Assembly: GCA_049115575.1 (NCBI GenBank)
Contig: JAGDZU010000004.1
Coordinates: 558,001-622,000 of the forward strand
Source of the DNA: JAHEKB01 sp049115575
GTDB lineage: Bacteria; Bacteroidota; Bacteroidia; NS11-12g; UBA9320
Length of the DNA: 64,000 bases
Direction: 5' to 3'
Part shown: in pieces, positions 7,503 to 17,134 of the stretch
Numbering within the stretch: position 1 is the first letter of the stretch
How the letters are laid out: every line of letters begins with the position of its first letter
Notes under the pieces: generated by a model
Told to the model about the DNA's origin: nothing
Seen by the model: the letters and a program-made list of their open reading frames with translations, nothing else
The model's database searches: none
Made by a program: the position numbers and the translations under genes

Positions 7503-9500
7503 GTGCCATTCAAACTACAATCTCCATTTAAGCCTACAGGTGACCAACCACAAGCAATTAAACAGTTAGTTCAAGGTCTCAATGATGGGCTGCCTGCTCA
7601 AACCTTACTTGGGGTTACAGGTTCGGGTAAAACCTTTACCATGGCTAATGTGATACAACAGGTTCAAAGACCTACGCTCATTATAAGCCACAACAAAACC
7701 TTAGTAGCTCAACTATACAGCGAGTTCAAGCATTTCTTTCCTGAAAATTCGGTACAGTATTTTGTTTCCTATTACGATTACTATCAACCTGAAGCATTTT
7801 TACCAACAACGAACACTTATATAGAAAAAGACCTCAACATCAATGAGGAAATTGAAAAGATGAGGTTGCAAACTTCTTCAGCATTATTGTCTGGCAGAAG
7901 AGATGTGATAGTAGTAGCTTCTGTCTCTTGTATATATGGAGCAGGAAACCCAGATGATTACGAAGACTCTATTATTCGGATTGAACGAGGTCAAAAAATC
8001 AACAGAAACAGTTTTCTGTTGGCCTTGGTGAACAGTTTATACTCGAGAAGTTCTGCTGAGTTTAAACGTGGCAACTTTAGGGTGAAAGGAGATACCGTAG
8101 ACATCCATTTGGCCTATGACGATTTTGCTATTAGAGTGAGCTTTTTTGGAAATGAAATTGAAGAAATTAGTAGCATCAATCCTGAAACTGGCACCACTCT
8201 AGAAGAACTGGAGCATGTGGCCATATTCCCGGCAAATCTTTTTGTTACACCTAAAGAACGTTTGCAGAGAGCCATATCGGCCATTCAAGATGACCTAGTA
8301 AAACAAGTTGAATTTTTCAAAGAGAATAAGAAGTATTTAGAGGCTAAACGCCTTGAAGAACGAACTGAATTCGATATGGAAATGATGAGAGAGTTGGGTT
8401 ACTGCAATGGAATAGAAAACTATAGTCGATATATGGACAATCGTAAAGCTGGCCAGAGGCCATTTTGCCTGATTGATTATTTCCCAGAAGATTTCCTACT
8501 CATAGTGGACGAAAGCCATGTAACACTCCCGCAAGTTAGAGCCATGTACGGAGGGGATCGAAGTCGTAAGATTAACCTGGTAGATTATGGTTTTAGACTC
8601 CCTGCAGCTTTGGACAACAGGCCTCTGAAATTTGAGGAGTTTCAAGATGTAGTAGACCAAACAGTTTATGTAAGTGCTACTCCTGCAGACTATGAAATCA
8701 ACGAAAGTGAAGGTGTAATAGTAGAGCAACTGATACGCCCAACCGGATTATTAGACCCAGTAATTGTGGTTAAACCTTGTACCAATCAAGTTGATGACTT
8801 GCTGGAGGAAATTGACGAAAGAGTGAAAATGGGAGATCGGGTACTGGTGACTACATTAACCAAGAGGATGGCTGAAGAGCTTGATAAATACATCCGTAAC
8901 CTAGGTATTTCCTCTACCTATATACATTCAGAAGTAAAGACATTAGACAGGGTTGAGATTCTAGAACGATTGCGCACAGGAGAGATAGATGTTCTAATTG
9001 GCGTAAATCTTCTAAGAGAAGGTTTAGACCTTCCTGAAGTCTCGTTGGTAGCCATTATGGATGCCGATAAAGAAGGATTTCTAAGATCTGAAAGATCTTT
9101 GGTGCAGACTATTGGTAGGGCAGCGCGTAATGTGAACGGCAAGGTTGTAATGTACGCAGATAAAATCACTGACAGCATGAGGAAAACCATAGACGAAACA
9201 GACAGAAGACGCAAGCTACAAGAGGAGTACAATAAAGAACATGGAATTACTCCCAAGACCATTAGAAAAGACATGGGTTCTGCTTTAAGCCAGGGAAGAT
9301 CAACAAAATCCGTTCCCCGCGAGCTTGCAGAAGTTGCCGACCCAATTATCAACTATATGGATGCAAATGGCCTAAAGAAAGCTATTGAGCGAACCAAATC
9401 GGATATGCTAAAAGCAGCCAAAGAAATGGATTTTATGGAGGCGGCTAGACTTCGGGATGAAATGAAAATACTAGAAGCCAAACTCAAAGAGGCCAGTTAA
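7503..9500 (+). CDS. uvrB: Excinuclease ABC subunit B
   Basis: UvrB is the damage-verifying helicase-like subunit of nucleotide excision repair; it is loaded by UvrA and recruits UvrC. The frame shows Walker A GVTGSGKT at 37-44, the beta-hairpin YYDYYQPEAFLP at about 91-102, the DESH box, the late helicase motifs ending in QTIGRAARN, and a C-terminal UVR domain (MDFMEAARLRDEM) that contacts UvrC. I place the start at GTG 7503 (MPFKLQSPFKPTGDQP) because UvrB proteins begin with this M-x-F-K-L-x-S-x-F-K-P-T-G-D-Q-P pattern; a TTG at 7485 would add six residues the family lacks. The length of 665 residues is typical. It stands alone between convergent and divergent neighbours. Confidence 0.97.
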   Translation: MPFKLQSPFKPTGDQPQAIKQLVQGLNDGLPAQTLLGVTGSGKTFTMANVIQQVQRPTLIISHNKTLVAQLYSEFKHFFPENSVQYFVSYYDYYQPEAFLPTTNTYIEKDLNINEEIEKMRLQTSSALLSGRRDVIVVASVSCIYGAGNPDDYEDSIIRIERGQKINRNSFLLALVNSLYSRSSAEFKRGNFRVKGDTVDIHLAYDDFAIRVSFFGNEIEEISSINPETGTTLEELEHVAIFPANLFVTPKERLQRAISAIQDDLVKQVEFFKENKKYLEAKRLEERTEFDMEMMRELGYCNGIENYSRYMDNRKAGQRPFCLIDYFPEDFLLIVDESHVTLPQVRAMYGGDRSRKINLVDYGFRLPAALDNRPLKFEEFQDVVDQTVYVSATPADYEINESEGVIVEQLIRPTGLLDPVIVVKPCTNQVDDLLEEIDERVKMGDRVLVTTLTKRMAEELDKYIRNLGISSTYIHSEVKTLDRVEILERLRTGEIDVLIGVNLLREGLDLPEVSLVAIMDADKEGFLRSERSLVQTIGRAARNVNGKVVMYADKITDSMRKTIDETDRRRKLQEEYNKEHGITPKTIRKDMGSALSQGRSTKSVPRELAEVADPIINYMDANGLKKAIERTKSDMLKAAKEMDFMEAARLRDEMKILEAKLKEAS

Positions 9501-9736
9501 AGTTTCAATTACTTCTTAGGCAATGTATCCCTTTGTGAAAAGCTAGATTGCCTTTAATCAACCATATCTACACTACACATATTTCTGGTTTTGCAACTAG
9601 ATGGATATGAATTATCTTGTAAATCGGGGAGGGGTTGACGTAGTCCCAGCATTTTGGTAAACTAAAGCTGCCTTTCAGCAAGTAGACCTACATATCACAG
9701 AAGAAAAATTAACAATTAAATACTAATCATTAACCA

Positions 9737-10993
9737 CTATCTGCTTGCCTGTTCCGCTGCCTTTGGCATTAACTCCGTTAAACTTAATTCCAATGCTTTC
9801 TTACTCAACCCTGTATGTTTAGGATTGAATTGGTGAAGTTTAATCATCTGTCTTTCAATGGTTTCCGTTGAATCTTTAAGTATTGAAATATCTTCAACCT
9901 CCGCATCGTGACTCATAAGATATCCGAATGTTCTGGCCATTCCACAATTAGCAACGAAGTCAGGAATTACTGCAATGTTTTCATCTGCAAAAGTGGAGAT
10001 TGGTCCCATAAATATTTCTTCATCTGCAAATGGCACATTAGCTCCACAACTGATTACTTCAATTTGACCATCTATCATGGCCTGAACTTGATCTCTGGTT
10101 ACCAATCTAGATCCGGCTCCAGGAATAAATATTTCTGCTCCCAGACTCCATATTCGCTTATTGGTTTCTTCAAAGCTGAGCATATTTTCTGCGTTCAGTT
10201 GGTTTCCGTCTCGGTTGATGAACAAAGCCGTGATTTCTTCTTCGCCAAGTCCCTCTTCACTGATGATTCCACCCGCTCTATCTATTATTCCGATAATCTT
10301 AACTCCGTGCTTGGCTAGATAGAATGCTGCTGCTGCAGAAACATTCCCCCAGCCTTGAATAATGGCTCTTTTCTGAGGCAAGGTTCCACCCCAAATATTG
10401 TAATAATGCCTCACAGATTCAGTAACGCCCCAACCCGTAATCATATCTGAAATATTATATCTCTTAGAAACATCTGGAGTAAATCTTTCATCTACAATTG
10501 GAAGGAGAACACCCGTTTGCAATCTGGTGATAGCCTGCAGTTGTTCTACTTTGGTATATTCATCATGGAAGCCATGTACAACACCCTCTTGAGGATGCAA
10601 TACACCAAGGTCTGCCGTATATGGAATAACCTCTGCATATTGATCCACATTCATATCTCCACCTGTTCCGTAGTAATTCCTGAGTAAAGGAGCAACGGCT
10701 TTATACCATCTTCTTAGAACACCTTCTTTCCTTGGGTCTGATGGATCAAAATTAATACCCGACTTTGCCCCACCGATAGGAGGTCCTGCAACTGTAAATT
10801 TGATTTCCATGGTTTTGGCCAAGGATTCAACCTCACGTTTATTTAAACCCTTACGCATTCGAGTACCACCGCCGGCAGCCCCATTTCGCAAAGAGTTAAT
10901 TACAACCCAACCTTCTGCCTCTGTCTCGGAATCTTTCCATTCAAAGACTATCTCAGGCTGCTTGTTTTCAAACTGTTTTAAAAGTTCTATCAT
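9737..10993 (-). CDS. Glu/Leu/Phe/Val dehydrogenase family oxidoreductase
   Basis: A 418-residue amino-acid dehydrogenase that interconverts an L-amino acid and its 2-oxoacid with NAD(P). The N-terminal dimerisation/catalytic domain contains GGAKSGI with the catalytic Lys at 77, and the C-terminal Rossmann domain contains IIQGWGNVSAAAAFYLAKHG at about 210-230. The N-terminal block GAAGGGTRMRKGL and the YGTGGDMNVD stretch match the Bacteroidota form often annotated only to family level; Glu versus branched-chain specificity cannot be read here. Its start overlaps the end of anmK by 4 nt (10990-10993), so the pair form an operon transcribed from the promoter at 12138-12168. The 236 bases downstream of it (9501-9736) hold no gene. 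Confidence 0.9.
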   Translation of the reverse strand: MIELLKQFENKQPEIVFEWKDSETEAEGWVVINSLRNGAAGGGTRMRKGLNKREVESLAKTMEIKFTVAGPPIGGAKSGINFDPSDPRKEGVLRRWYKAVAPLLRNYYGTGGDMNVDQYAEVIPYTADLGVLHPQEGVVHGFHDEYTKVEQLQAITRLQTGVLLPIVDERFTPDVSKRYNISDMITGWGVTESVRHYYNIWGGTLPQKRAIIQGWGNVSAAAAFYLAKHGVKIIGIIDRAGGIISEEGLGEEEITALFINRDGNQLNAENMLSFEETNKRIWSLGAEIFIPGAGSRLVTRDQVQAMIDGQIEVISCGANVPFADEEIFMGPISTFADENIAVIPDFVANCGMARTFGYLMSHDAEVEDISILKDSTETIERQMIKLHQFNPKHTGLSKKALELSLTELMPKAAEQASR

Positions 10994-12084
10994 TCGTTTA
11001 TTGAAGAAAAATCACCATAAAGTGAACCAGACACCGTACTTGAACTGGCGCCTGTCACATTGGCTAATACGTTAACTTTATTTTGTACTCTCAGAATTCC
11101 AAGCAATGCAAATGCCAATGCTTCTTTATATTTAACAACCATATCATCAGGAACAACAACCTCTGCGTCTGTATGGCTTTTCAAATGGTCAATCAAAGTA
11201 CTATTGAATGCGCCGCCACCTGTAACTAGCACCCTCTTAGCTGTGGCATCTCCACTTGAAAGATCAAAGATGTTGTTACCAACCTGCTGTGCAATATGAT
11301 CGCAAAGCGTTTTCATTTTGTCTTCCTTTTTAGCATAACTATTTCTAACCATATGCCAGAAATTTCGGCTAATCCATTCTCTTCCTAAAGATTTAGGAGG
11401 CTCTTGCTCATAAAATGGTATGTCATTCAATTCAGCCAATAGGTCATAGTCTATACTTCCTTTTGCTGCTATGATTCCATCTTCATCAAATTCTTGATCA
11501 AACTCCCTCGCTATCCTATTCAATACAATATTTGCAGGGCAAACATCATAGGCGATTCTCACACCGCTAATGCTCGCTGAAATATTGGCAAATCCACCTA
11601 GATTCAAACACATATCAAATTCGCCAAACAAATAATGGTCTGCTATACCTACAAGTGGAGCTCCTTCGCCTCCGAGCACAATATCTAAAGCTCTAAAATC
11701 AGTAACCGTTGGAATCTTGGTCATGCCGTAGATGGCATTTCCATTACCTACCTGAACACTAATATTTTGATCCGGTTGATGAAATACAGTATGGCCATGT
11801 GATGCTATCAGATCTGCTTCCAAACTGTTTTCGGCTAGGAAATCATTTATGCTTTCACCAATAAACTGCCCAAAAAATCGGTCTGTTTTATAAAATATAA
11901 GCGAATTCTGATGGCGTAGTTTTGATAGACGCAATCTCCATTTATCTCCGTAAGGAATGGTAGTTGCGGCATTAATGGTGTAGTCCCATTTCCCTTCTTC
12001 TTGTTCCGTCAAGCTGACGTGTGCAATATCCAATCCGTCCATAGACGTACCCGACATTACCCCAATGATATTATATGTTCTCAT
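10990..12084 (-). CDS. anmK: Anhydro-N-acetylmuramic acid kinase
   Basis: AnmK converts 1,6-anhydro-MurNAc, released by lytic transglycosylases during wall turnover, to MurNAc-6-phosphate using ATP. The 364-residue protein begins with the diagnostic GVMSGTSMDGLD at 8-19, and has the phosphate-binding SHGHTVFHQP and LGGFANIS motifs and the late VTGGGAFN motif of the sugar-kinase/actin fold. Length is normal. It is the first gene of a two-gene operon with the amino-acid dehydrogenase. A good promoter precedes it by about 54 nt. Wall recycling and amino-acid catabolism share no obvious regulation here. Confidence 0.95.
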   Translation of the reverse strand: MRTYNIIGVMSGTSMDGLDIAHVSLTEQEEGKWDYTINAATTIPYGDKWRLRLSKLRHQNSLIFYKTDRFFGQFIGESINDFLAENSLEADLIASHGHTVFHQPDQNISVQVGNGNAIYGMTKIPTVTDFRALDIVLGGEGAPLVGIADHYLFGEFDMCLNLGGFANISASISGVRIAYDVCPANIVLNRIAREFDQEFDEDGIIAAKGSIDYDLLAELNDIPFYEQEPPKSLGREWISRNFWHMVRNSYAKKEDKMKTLCDHIAQQVGNNIFDLSSGDATAKRVLVTGGGAFNSTLIDHLKSHTDAEVVVPDDMVVKYKEALAFALLGILRVQNKVNVLANVTGASSSTVSGSLYGDFSSINE

Positions 12085-12137
12085 AATCTGTTTTTTTCTG
12101 ACTTAAACCCTCCCCTCAATACTATAAAATGGAGCAA

Positions 12138-12168
12138 CAAAATTAGAATTTATACCTGCCCTTGCAAA
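12138..12168 (-). promoter_or_regulatory. Promoter of anmK
   Basis: On the minus strand TTTG (12165-12168) is followed after 19 nt by TAATTTTG (12138-12145). Both boxes and the spacer match the Bacteroidota promoter consensus. The leader to the anmK start at 12084 is about 50 nt. Confidence 0.6.
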
Positions 12169-12237
12169 CTGTATATCCATTATTCAATTACATGTTGTAT
12201 ATGACATGTTTTCAGCACAATATATCATGGACTTCTT

Positions 12238-12245
12238 TACTTTTG
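12238..12245 (+). promoter_or_regulatory. -7 box of the outer-membrane protein gene
   Basis: TACTTTTG matches TAnnTTTG exactly and ends 9 nt before ATG 12255. It supports that ATG over upstream in-frame starts, which would lie before the transcript begins. No clear -33 box is visible. Confidence 0.5.
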
Positions 12246-12254
12246 AAAGCAATA

Positions 12255-13265
12255 ATGCTTCAGCGATTCAAAGTCCTTCTAGCTCTACTTACTATAAATT
12301 TTACCGCAATTGCACAGCTCAATCTCGACTATGGGATTGGTGTAAACTTTAATGCTCCTTTAGTTAAGGGAGATGTGGGCAGTTATTCTTCTTTAGGAGG
12401 ATATGGTCTTTCTGTTAACTTGGGTTACACTTTCGCTAGAAATACTCAGTTGTCTAATAAGTATGAGTTTAATCGACTAAGCTATACAAACAACAATAGT
12501 GGATTCAATATCAATGCAGATAATTTAGAGTTTCATTTGGGAATAAGACAGTTTGTTCCGGAAATGGATTCTACCATTTTCAGTTTACACCTTATTCCCA
12601 CTTATTCTAACATTAGAGGTTTTCTCAGCAGTCAAAAAAATCAAGTGGCCAATTACAATAATGATGCTGTTTACCGTTTCGACCTAGGCATTAGCTTAGG
12701 AGTAGAAATTCCTGTTGCCAACAATACAGGATTGGAGCTTTCTTATACTCACTTTGTGAATACTACTTTTAATGATGACTTTATAGACGGAAGGCCTAAT
12801 AGTGTGAATCTAGGAGTCAATATTTATTTCAACAAGAAAAGGCCAAAGTTGGCGGAAAGAGAGCTTATGGTTTCCAAACTGAAGGCTTTACAATCTGACA
12901 CGCTTTATGTAATAAACAGAGCTTGTTCAGATAGCATGACCAACGAATTGCTCGACAGCATTTTCCATAAATACTACAGTTATTCTGCTTATAGGATAAT
13001 TTCTGATGTTGAAATTGATGAAATAAAAAAGCGGGGTGAGAATCATTTCTATGCTTTGGTTGGAAGGTTATTTGGTGGTACAAGTGAACCTTTGTCAAAT
13101 GGCATTTATTTATTAGACCATAATTTCGAATTGACTGTTTACCCTTATCCGGTTTTAACTCCTTATAGAGAACAGGCAAGTAGAAAGTGTTTTAGCAGTT
13201 CAATGCTCAGCGCTATATGTGTAAGCAACTTCAACGACCGATTATTGAAAAGAAGTTCGCTGTGA
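12255..13265 (+). CDS. Outer-membrane beta-barrel protein with C-terminal soluble domain
   Basis: The start at ATG 12255 gives MLQRFKVLLALLTINFTAIAQ, a clean signal peptide; the frame is open upstream to 12162 but that part has no signal and precedes the -7 box. Residues 20-200 alternate in the manner of a small outer-membrane barrel (GIGVNFNAPLV, GLSVNLGYTF, GVEIPVANNTGLELSYTHF, SVNLGVNIYF). A C-terminal region of about 130 residues follows, with two Cys and no family I recognise. Its stop overlaps the GTG start of the UbiA gene (GTGA, 13262-13265). Function unknown. Confidence 0.65.
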   Translation: MLQRFKVLLALLTINFTAIAQLNLDYGIGVNFNAPLVKGDVGSYSSLGGYGLSVNLGYTFARNTQLSNKYEFNRLSYTNNNSGFNINADNLEFHLGIRQFVPEMDSTIFSLHLIPTYSNIRGFLSSQKNQVANYNNDAVYRFDLGISLGVEIPVANNTGLELSYTHFVNTTFNDDFIDGRPNSVNLGVNIYFNKKRPKLAERELMVSKLKALQSDTLYVINRACSDSMTNELLDSIFHKYYSYSAYRIISDVEIDEIKKRGENHFYALVGRLFGGTSEPLSNGIYLLDHNFELTVYPYPVLTPYREQASRKCFSSSMLSAICVSNFNDRLLKRSSL

Positions 13266-14131
13266 AATTTGGCACCCTATTAAAGATTTCTAGACCGGGA
13301 CTCTGGTTCCCAACTTTATGGATTTATATTCTTCCTTTAGGTGGGCAATTAGATCTGTTAAATCATATTGAGTTTTGGTTGGGTTTACTATTTGTTTTAT
13401 TTCCGTTAAATCTATTTGTATACAGTTTAAATGATCTAGGAGATGTAGATGCAGACGCATTTAACATTAGAAAAGGGAATTTTCTTTTTGGAGCAAAAGC
13501 ATCAAAAGAAAAGCTAGTAAAGGCCTGCAAAATTGGAAGTTGGGTTTTAGGCATTTTTGCCTTGTTATTCTATTTTATCTCAGGATGGAAAATGCTTGTA
13601 TTGTTTGGAGCAATTGTGCTTATAAACTACATCTACAATTTCCCTCCATGGAGAATTAAAAGTCGACCACCATTTGAGCTGTTTATTCAAATTGGGTATA
13701 TCCTCACAGCTGTATTCAGTTCGGTGCTCAATGAAGTGGCCTTAATCCCATGGCAAGCTTTCATCTATCTCGTTTTCTTTTGTTTTCAAGCTCATTTAGC
13801 AGGTGAAATCATGGATATAGACCCAGATAGACTCGCCAAAAAGACCACAACCGCTTCCGTTCTAGGAAGACAAAAGGCTAAATGGTTGATGGTAATTTTG
13901 TTGTGTGCGGAAGTGTACATCCTAAGTTTTTGGTTTCAAGACTATGTTCTTGCCTCCGTATTAGCACTCTTTGTACTTTGGCTATTGCTCGATATCTTCA
14001 TACTATTCAAAAGCAAAAGCTATACACTAAATCAAATGTATCTGTTTGGATATGGCATGAATGCCATTGGTATAGCAAGCATGCTTTGGATTCTTTATAC
14101 GGGAAAATTACTCTTGCCTCTTTGGCCTTAA
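13262..14131 (+). CDS. UbiA-family prenyltransferase
   Basis: A multi-span membrane enzyme of the UbiA superfamily, which moves a prenyl chain onto an aromatic or lipid acceptor. The first Asp-rich motif is NDLGDVDAD (about 57-65), the second is DIDPDR (about 170-175); both bind diphosphate through Mg2+. I prefer GTG 13262 (MKFGTLLKISRPG) because it overlaps the upstream stop as GTGA, a normal coupled arrangement; ATG 13217 in the same frame would add 15 residues and overlap by 49 nt. The acceptor is not evident: quinone, carotenoid or lipid are all possible. It converges on the acyl-CoA dehydrogenase gene with only 13 nt between stops. Confidence 0.8.
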   Translation: MKFGTLLKISRPGLWFPTLWIYILPLGGQLDLLNHIEFWLGLLFVLFPLNLFVYSLNDLGDVDADAFNIRKGNFLFGAKASKEKLVKACKIGSWVLGIFALLFYFISGWKMLVLFGAIVLINYIYNFPPWRIKSRPPFELFIQIGYILTAVFSSVLNEVALIPWQAFIYLVFFCFQAHLAGEIMDIDPDRLAKKTTTASVLGRQKAKWLMVILLCAEVYILSFWFQDYVLASVLALFVLWLLLDIFILFKSKSYTLNQMYLFGYGMNAIGIASMLWILYTGKLLLPLWP

Positions 14132-14144
14132 TCCAGTCTAGAAC

Positions 14145-15926
14145 CTAAAAGCAGTATAGATTAGCTTCTATAATTTTGTCTGCCACCTTCTTTCTAATCT
14201 CTATGGTGTTCAATGGCTCATATTTTGTAAAACGCTTGAGTCCAAGTAACATCATTCTTAGTTCATCTCCTTCTGCAAACCCAGTTATAGCATGCTTTCC
14301 TGACAGGTTGATCCGCTCCATAGCATCTGAAAGAAACGCTCTTGTCATTTGAATATGAAGTGTGTTTTCTTCCTTCCCATGTGAGGCAATCAGTTTGTCT
14401 GTTCTCAATATAGCGCTCTCAGCCGCAAACACATCTATGGCCATATCTGCAATGTTCATTAGGATTTCTTGCTGCTTTTCAAGCTCCATCATGAATTTTT
14501 GAGCTGCCGCTCCAGCTGTCATGAGTATTGCTTTTTTAGCTTGCGCTATTGCTTTGTATTCCCAATAGAATTCGCTTCCATCACTTTCCTCACCAAAATC
14601 TGGAATCTCCATCAGCTCTTCTTGAATCTTCATGGCTGGTCCCATAATATCTAACTCTCCTTTAAGTGCTTTTTTAAGAACTTGACCAACGGCCAGCATT
14701 CTGTTAATTTCATTGGTCCCCTCAAAAATTCGGTTGATTCTGGAATCCCTATACATACTCGCCACAGGGTATTCCTCGGAGTATCCTGTTCCGCCAAATA
14801 TTTGCACTGCTTCATCCACCACATAATCCAATACCTCAGAGCCTAAAATTTTTAGAATAGCACATTCAATATTGTATTCCTCTGCAGACTTTAACTTGGC
14901 TTGTGCCTTGTCCATTCCTCCCTCAACTAGCTCATCAATCTTGTCTTTGATCATATCAGATACCCTATATGTAGCACTTTCAGCTGCATAGGTTCTAATT
15001 GCCATTTCTGCTATTTTGTGTTTAATAGCTCCAAAGCTTGCTATTGGAACTCCAAATTGGTGCCTCTCATTGGCATAGTTAACGGCAACATCAATTGATT
15101 TTTTAGCTCCTCCCATTACCATGGCACATAATTTATACCTACCAATGTTCAGTACGTTAAATGCTATTTTGTGACCCTTGCCTATTTCTCCAAGCAGATT
15201 ATCCTTGGGAATACGAACATTCTCCAGAAAGACCTGTCTAGTGCTGCTTCCTTTAATGCCTAGCTTCACTTCTTCATCTCCTAAAGTCAAACCGGGAGTG
15301 CCTGCCTCAACAAGAAAACCGGTGAAATGCTCTCCATCAACTTTAGCAAAGACTGTGAAGAGGTCTGCAAATCCGGCATTGGTAATCCACATCTTCTGGC
15401 CATTGAGCACCCATTCATCCGCTTCTAATACTGCTTTTGTTTTAGCAGCTAAAGCATCAGAACCACTATCGGGTTCGGTTAAGCAATAGGCGGCCTTAAT
15501 GCTACCATCACCTAAACCAGGTAGGTATTTGTTCTTCTGTTCTTCAGTTCCAAAATACAAAATGGGAAGGGTCCCGATTCCAGTATGCGCAGCCACTGCC
15601 ACACTAAAACTTTGACTTTTACCTAGCTCTTCACTTAGAATAGTACCTGTATTGAAATCCACTCCCATTCCACCAAACTCTTCTGGTAATGTGGCGCTAA
15701 GGAGACCCAAAGACGCAGCTTCCTCCATCAGTTCAGGAATCAGATCTGGATTTTCAAGTTGCTTGTCTATTTTAGCTCTTAGCGGAGCTACCTTTTTATC
15801 TATGAAGTCACTTGTCATGTCTCTAAACATGATTTGTTCCTCATTCAATTCTTCTGGAATAAATACGGATTGAGCATCTTGTTCTGCAATAAGAAACTCT
15901 CCTCCTTTTAACATCTTCTTTTTCAT
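14145..15926 (-). CDS. Acyl-CoA dehydrogenase, long form
   Basis: This flavoenzyme catalyses the first step of beta-oxidation, forming trans-2-enoyl-CoA. The 593-residue protein has the acyl-CoA dehydrogenase core (about 25-410) with AYCLTEPDSGSDA, WITNAGFADLF and the catalytic-region block RIFEGTNEINRML, followed by a C-terminal extension of about 170 residues as in the very-long-chain (VLCAD/ACAD9-like) branch. The residues before about 20 are poorly conserved in character, so the exact start is uncertain. It is the last gene of the fad operon, 23 nt after the thiolase. Confidence 0.93.
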   Translation of the reverse strand: MKKKMLKGGEFLIAEQDAQSVFIPEELNEEQIMFRDMTSDFIDKKVAPLRAKIDKQLENPDLIPELMEEAASLGLLSATLPEEFGGMGVDFNTGTILSEELGKSQSFSVAVAAHTGIGTLPILYFGTEEQKNKYLPGLGDGSIKAAYCLTEPDSGSDALAAKTKAVLEADEWVLNGQKMWITNAGFADLFTVFAKVDGEHFTGFLVEAGTPGLTLGDEEVKLGIKGSSTRQVFLENVRIPKDNLLGEIGKGHKIAFNVLNIGRYKLCAMVMGGAKKSIDVAVNYANERHQFGVPIASFGAIKHKIAEMAIRTYAAESATYRVSDMIKDKIDELVEGGMDKAQAKLKSAEEYNIECAILKILGSEVLDYVVDEAVQIFGGTGYSEEYPVASMYRDSRINRIFEGTNEINRMLAVGQVLKKALKGELDIMGPAMKIQEELMEIPDFGEESDGSEFYWEYKAIAQAKKAILMTAGAAAQKFMMELEKQQEILMNIADMAIDVFAAESAILRTDKLIASHGKEENTLHIQMTRAFLSDAMERINLSGKHAITGFAEGDELRMMLLGLKRFTKYEPLNTIEIRKKVADKIIEANLYCF

Positions 15927-15949
15927 ATTGTCTACCTTTTAATCTTTTA

Positions 15950-17131
15950 TTACAATCTTTCTAGTACCGCAGCAATCCCTTGTCCCCCACCTATGCATGC
16001 TGTGACCAAACCATATTTTTGATCCCTTCTTTTCATTTCATCTAGTATTTGAACTGTGAGCTTTGCTCCGGTGCATCCCAAAGGATGACCGAGGCTGATT
16101 GCTCCTCCATTCGGGTTCACTATGTCTGGGTTTAATCCCAATTCTCTAATCACAGCTAAACTTTGTGCTGCAAAAGCTTCGTTCAACTCAATCTGGTCAA
16201 TGTCTCCTAATTTTAATCCTGCTCGCTTTAGCGCTTTAGGTACCGCTTCTACTGGACCAATTCCCATATACCTTGGATTAACACCGACACTAGATGATGA
16301 TAACAATCGGGCTTGTGGTTCTAGACCCAAACTTTTCATCATCTTCTCGCTCATTACAATTACAAAAGAGGCTCCATCGCTAGTTTGAGAACTATTCCCC
16401 GCTGTAACAGATCCTCCTTGTTTAAAAACAGGTCTCAGTTTGGAAAGAGCTTCAACCGAGGTGTCTTTTCTAGGTCCTTCATCTGTGTCTACCACATACG
16501 ATCTGCTTTTTCTTTTACCGCTGGCTTTGTCGAAATACACATCCTCTACGGTGAATGGAACTATTTGATTTTTGAATTTCCCCTCTTCTATCGCCTTCAT
16601 TGCTTTTTGGTGAGATTGGTATGAAAACTCATCTTGGTCTTCCCTGCTCACCTTATACTTTAGAGCAACTTCTTCAGCTGTTAATCCCATTCCCAAGAAA
16701 TAATCGGGATGGTCTTTGGAAACGCTATATGCTGGAACAGTTCTATATCCAATTGTAGGCACCAGACTCATGCTTTCTGTACCTCCGGCAATAATGCAGT
16801 CTGCTAATCCCGCTTTGATTTTAGCAACAGCCATAGTAATGGTTTCTATGCCAGACCCACAATACCTATTTACAGTAACACCCGGGATTTCAAGAGGCAG
16901 ATTAGATTTTACTCCAACCCATCTAGCCATTTGTAATCCTTGTTCTGCTTCTGGTACTGCATTTCCAACAATTAAATCATCTACAACAGCAGGATCAAAT
17001 CCTGGAGTTTTCTCAATGAGGTAATCTATTACTGCTGCTCCAAGATCTACCGGAGAGGTGAATTTAAAGCCCCCCTTATTGGCTTTTCCTACTGCAGTTC
17101 TGTATCCATTTATTATATATGCTTCGTTCAT
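15950..17131 (-). CDS. fadA: Acetyl-CoA acyltransferase (3-ketoacyl-CoA thiolase)
   Basis: The thiolase cleaves 3-ketoacyl-CoA to acetyl-CoA and a shortened acyl-CoA. All three active-site blocks are present in this 393-residue protein: nucleophilic Cys91 in NRYCGSGIET, His349 in GGAISLGHPLGCTG, and Cys379 in TACIGGGQG. It follows the multifunctional enzyme gene by 3 nt and precedes the acyl-CoA dehydrogenase, so the products of the preceding gene feed directly into it. The catabolic type fits the operon better than an acetyl-CoA C-acetyltransferase of biosynthesis. Confidence 0.95.
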   Translation of the reverse strand: MNEAYIINGYRTAVGKANKGGFKFTSPVDLGAAVIDYLIEKTPGFDPAVVDDLIVGNAVPEAEQGLQMARWVGVKSNLPLEIPGVTVNRYCGSGIETITMAVAKIKAGLADCIIAGGTESMSLVPTIGYRTVPAYSVSKDHPDYFLGMGLTAEEVALKYKVSREDQDEFSYQSHQKAMKAIEEGKFKNQIVPFTVEDVYFDKASGKRKSRSYVVDTDEGPRKDTSVEALSKLRPVFKQGGSVTAGNSSQTSDGASFVIVMSEKMMKSLGLEPQARLLSSSSVGVNPRYMGIGPVEAVPKALKRAGLKLGDIDQIELNEAFAAQSLAVIRELGLNPDIVNPNGGAISLGHPLGCTGAKLTVQILDEMKRRDQKYGLVTACIGGGQGIAAVLERL

Positions 17132-17134
17132 CTT

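Noticed and set aside
8918..9352. A 144-codon frame antisense to uvrB
   Set aside because: It lies wholly within uvrB on the opposite strand; composition is that of a shadow of the conserved helicase motifs and it has no promoter or family resemblance.
9601..9660. A 19-codon reading frame (MDMNYLVNRGG...) in the 236-bp gap after uvrB
   Set aside because: No recognisable promoter (best -7 match has a mismatch), no similarity I recognise, and frames this short are expected by chance in a gap of this size.
15178..15489. A 103-codon frame antisense to the acyl-CoA dehydrogenase gene, and similar ones at 16716-17024 and 19629-19949
   Set aside because: All sit antisense within strongly conserved enzymes, are Ser/Pro/Thr-rich in the manner of reverse-frame translations, and have no independent support.
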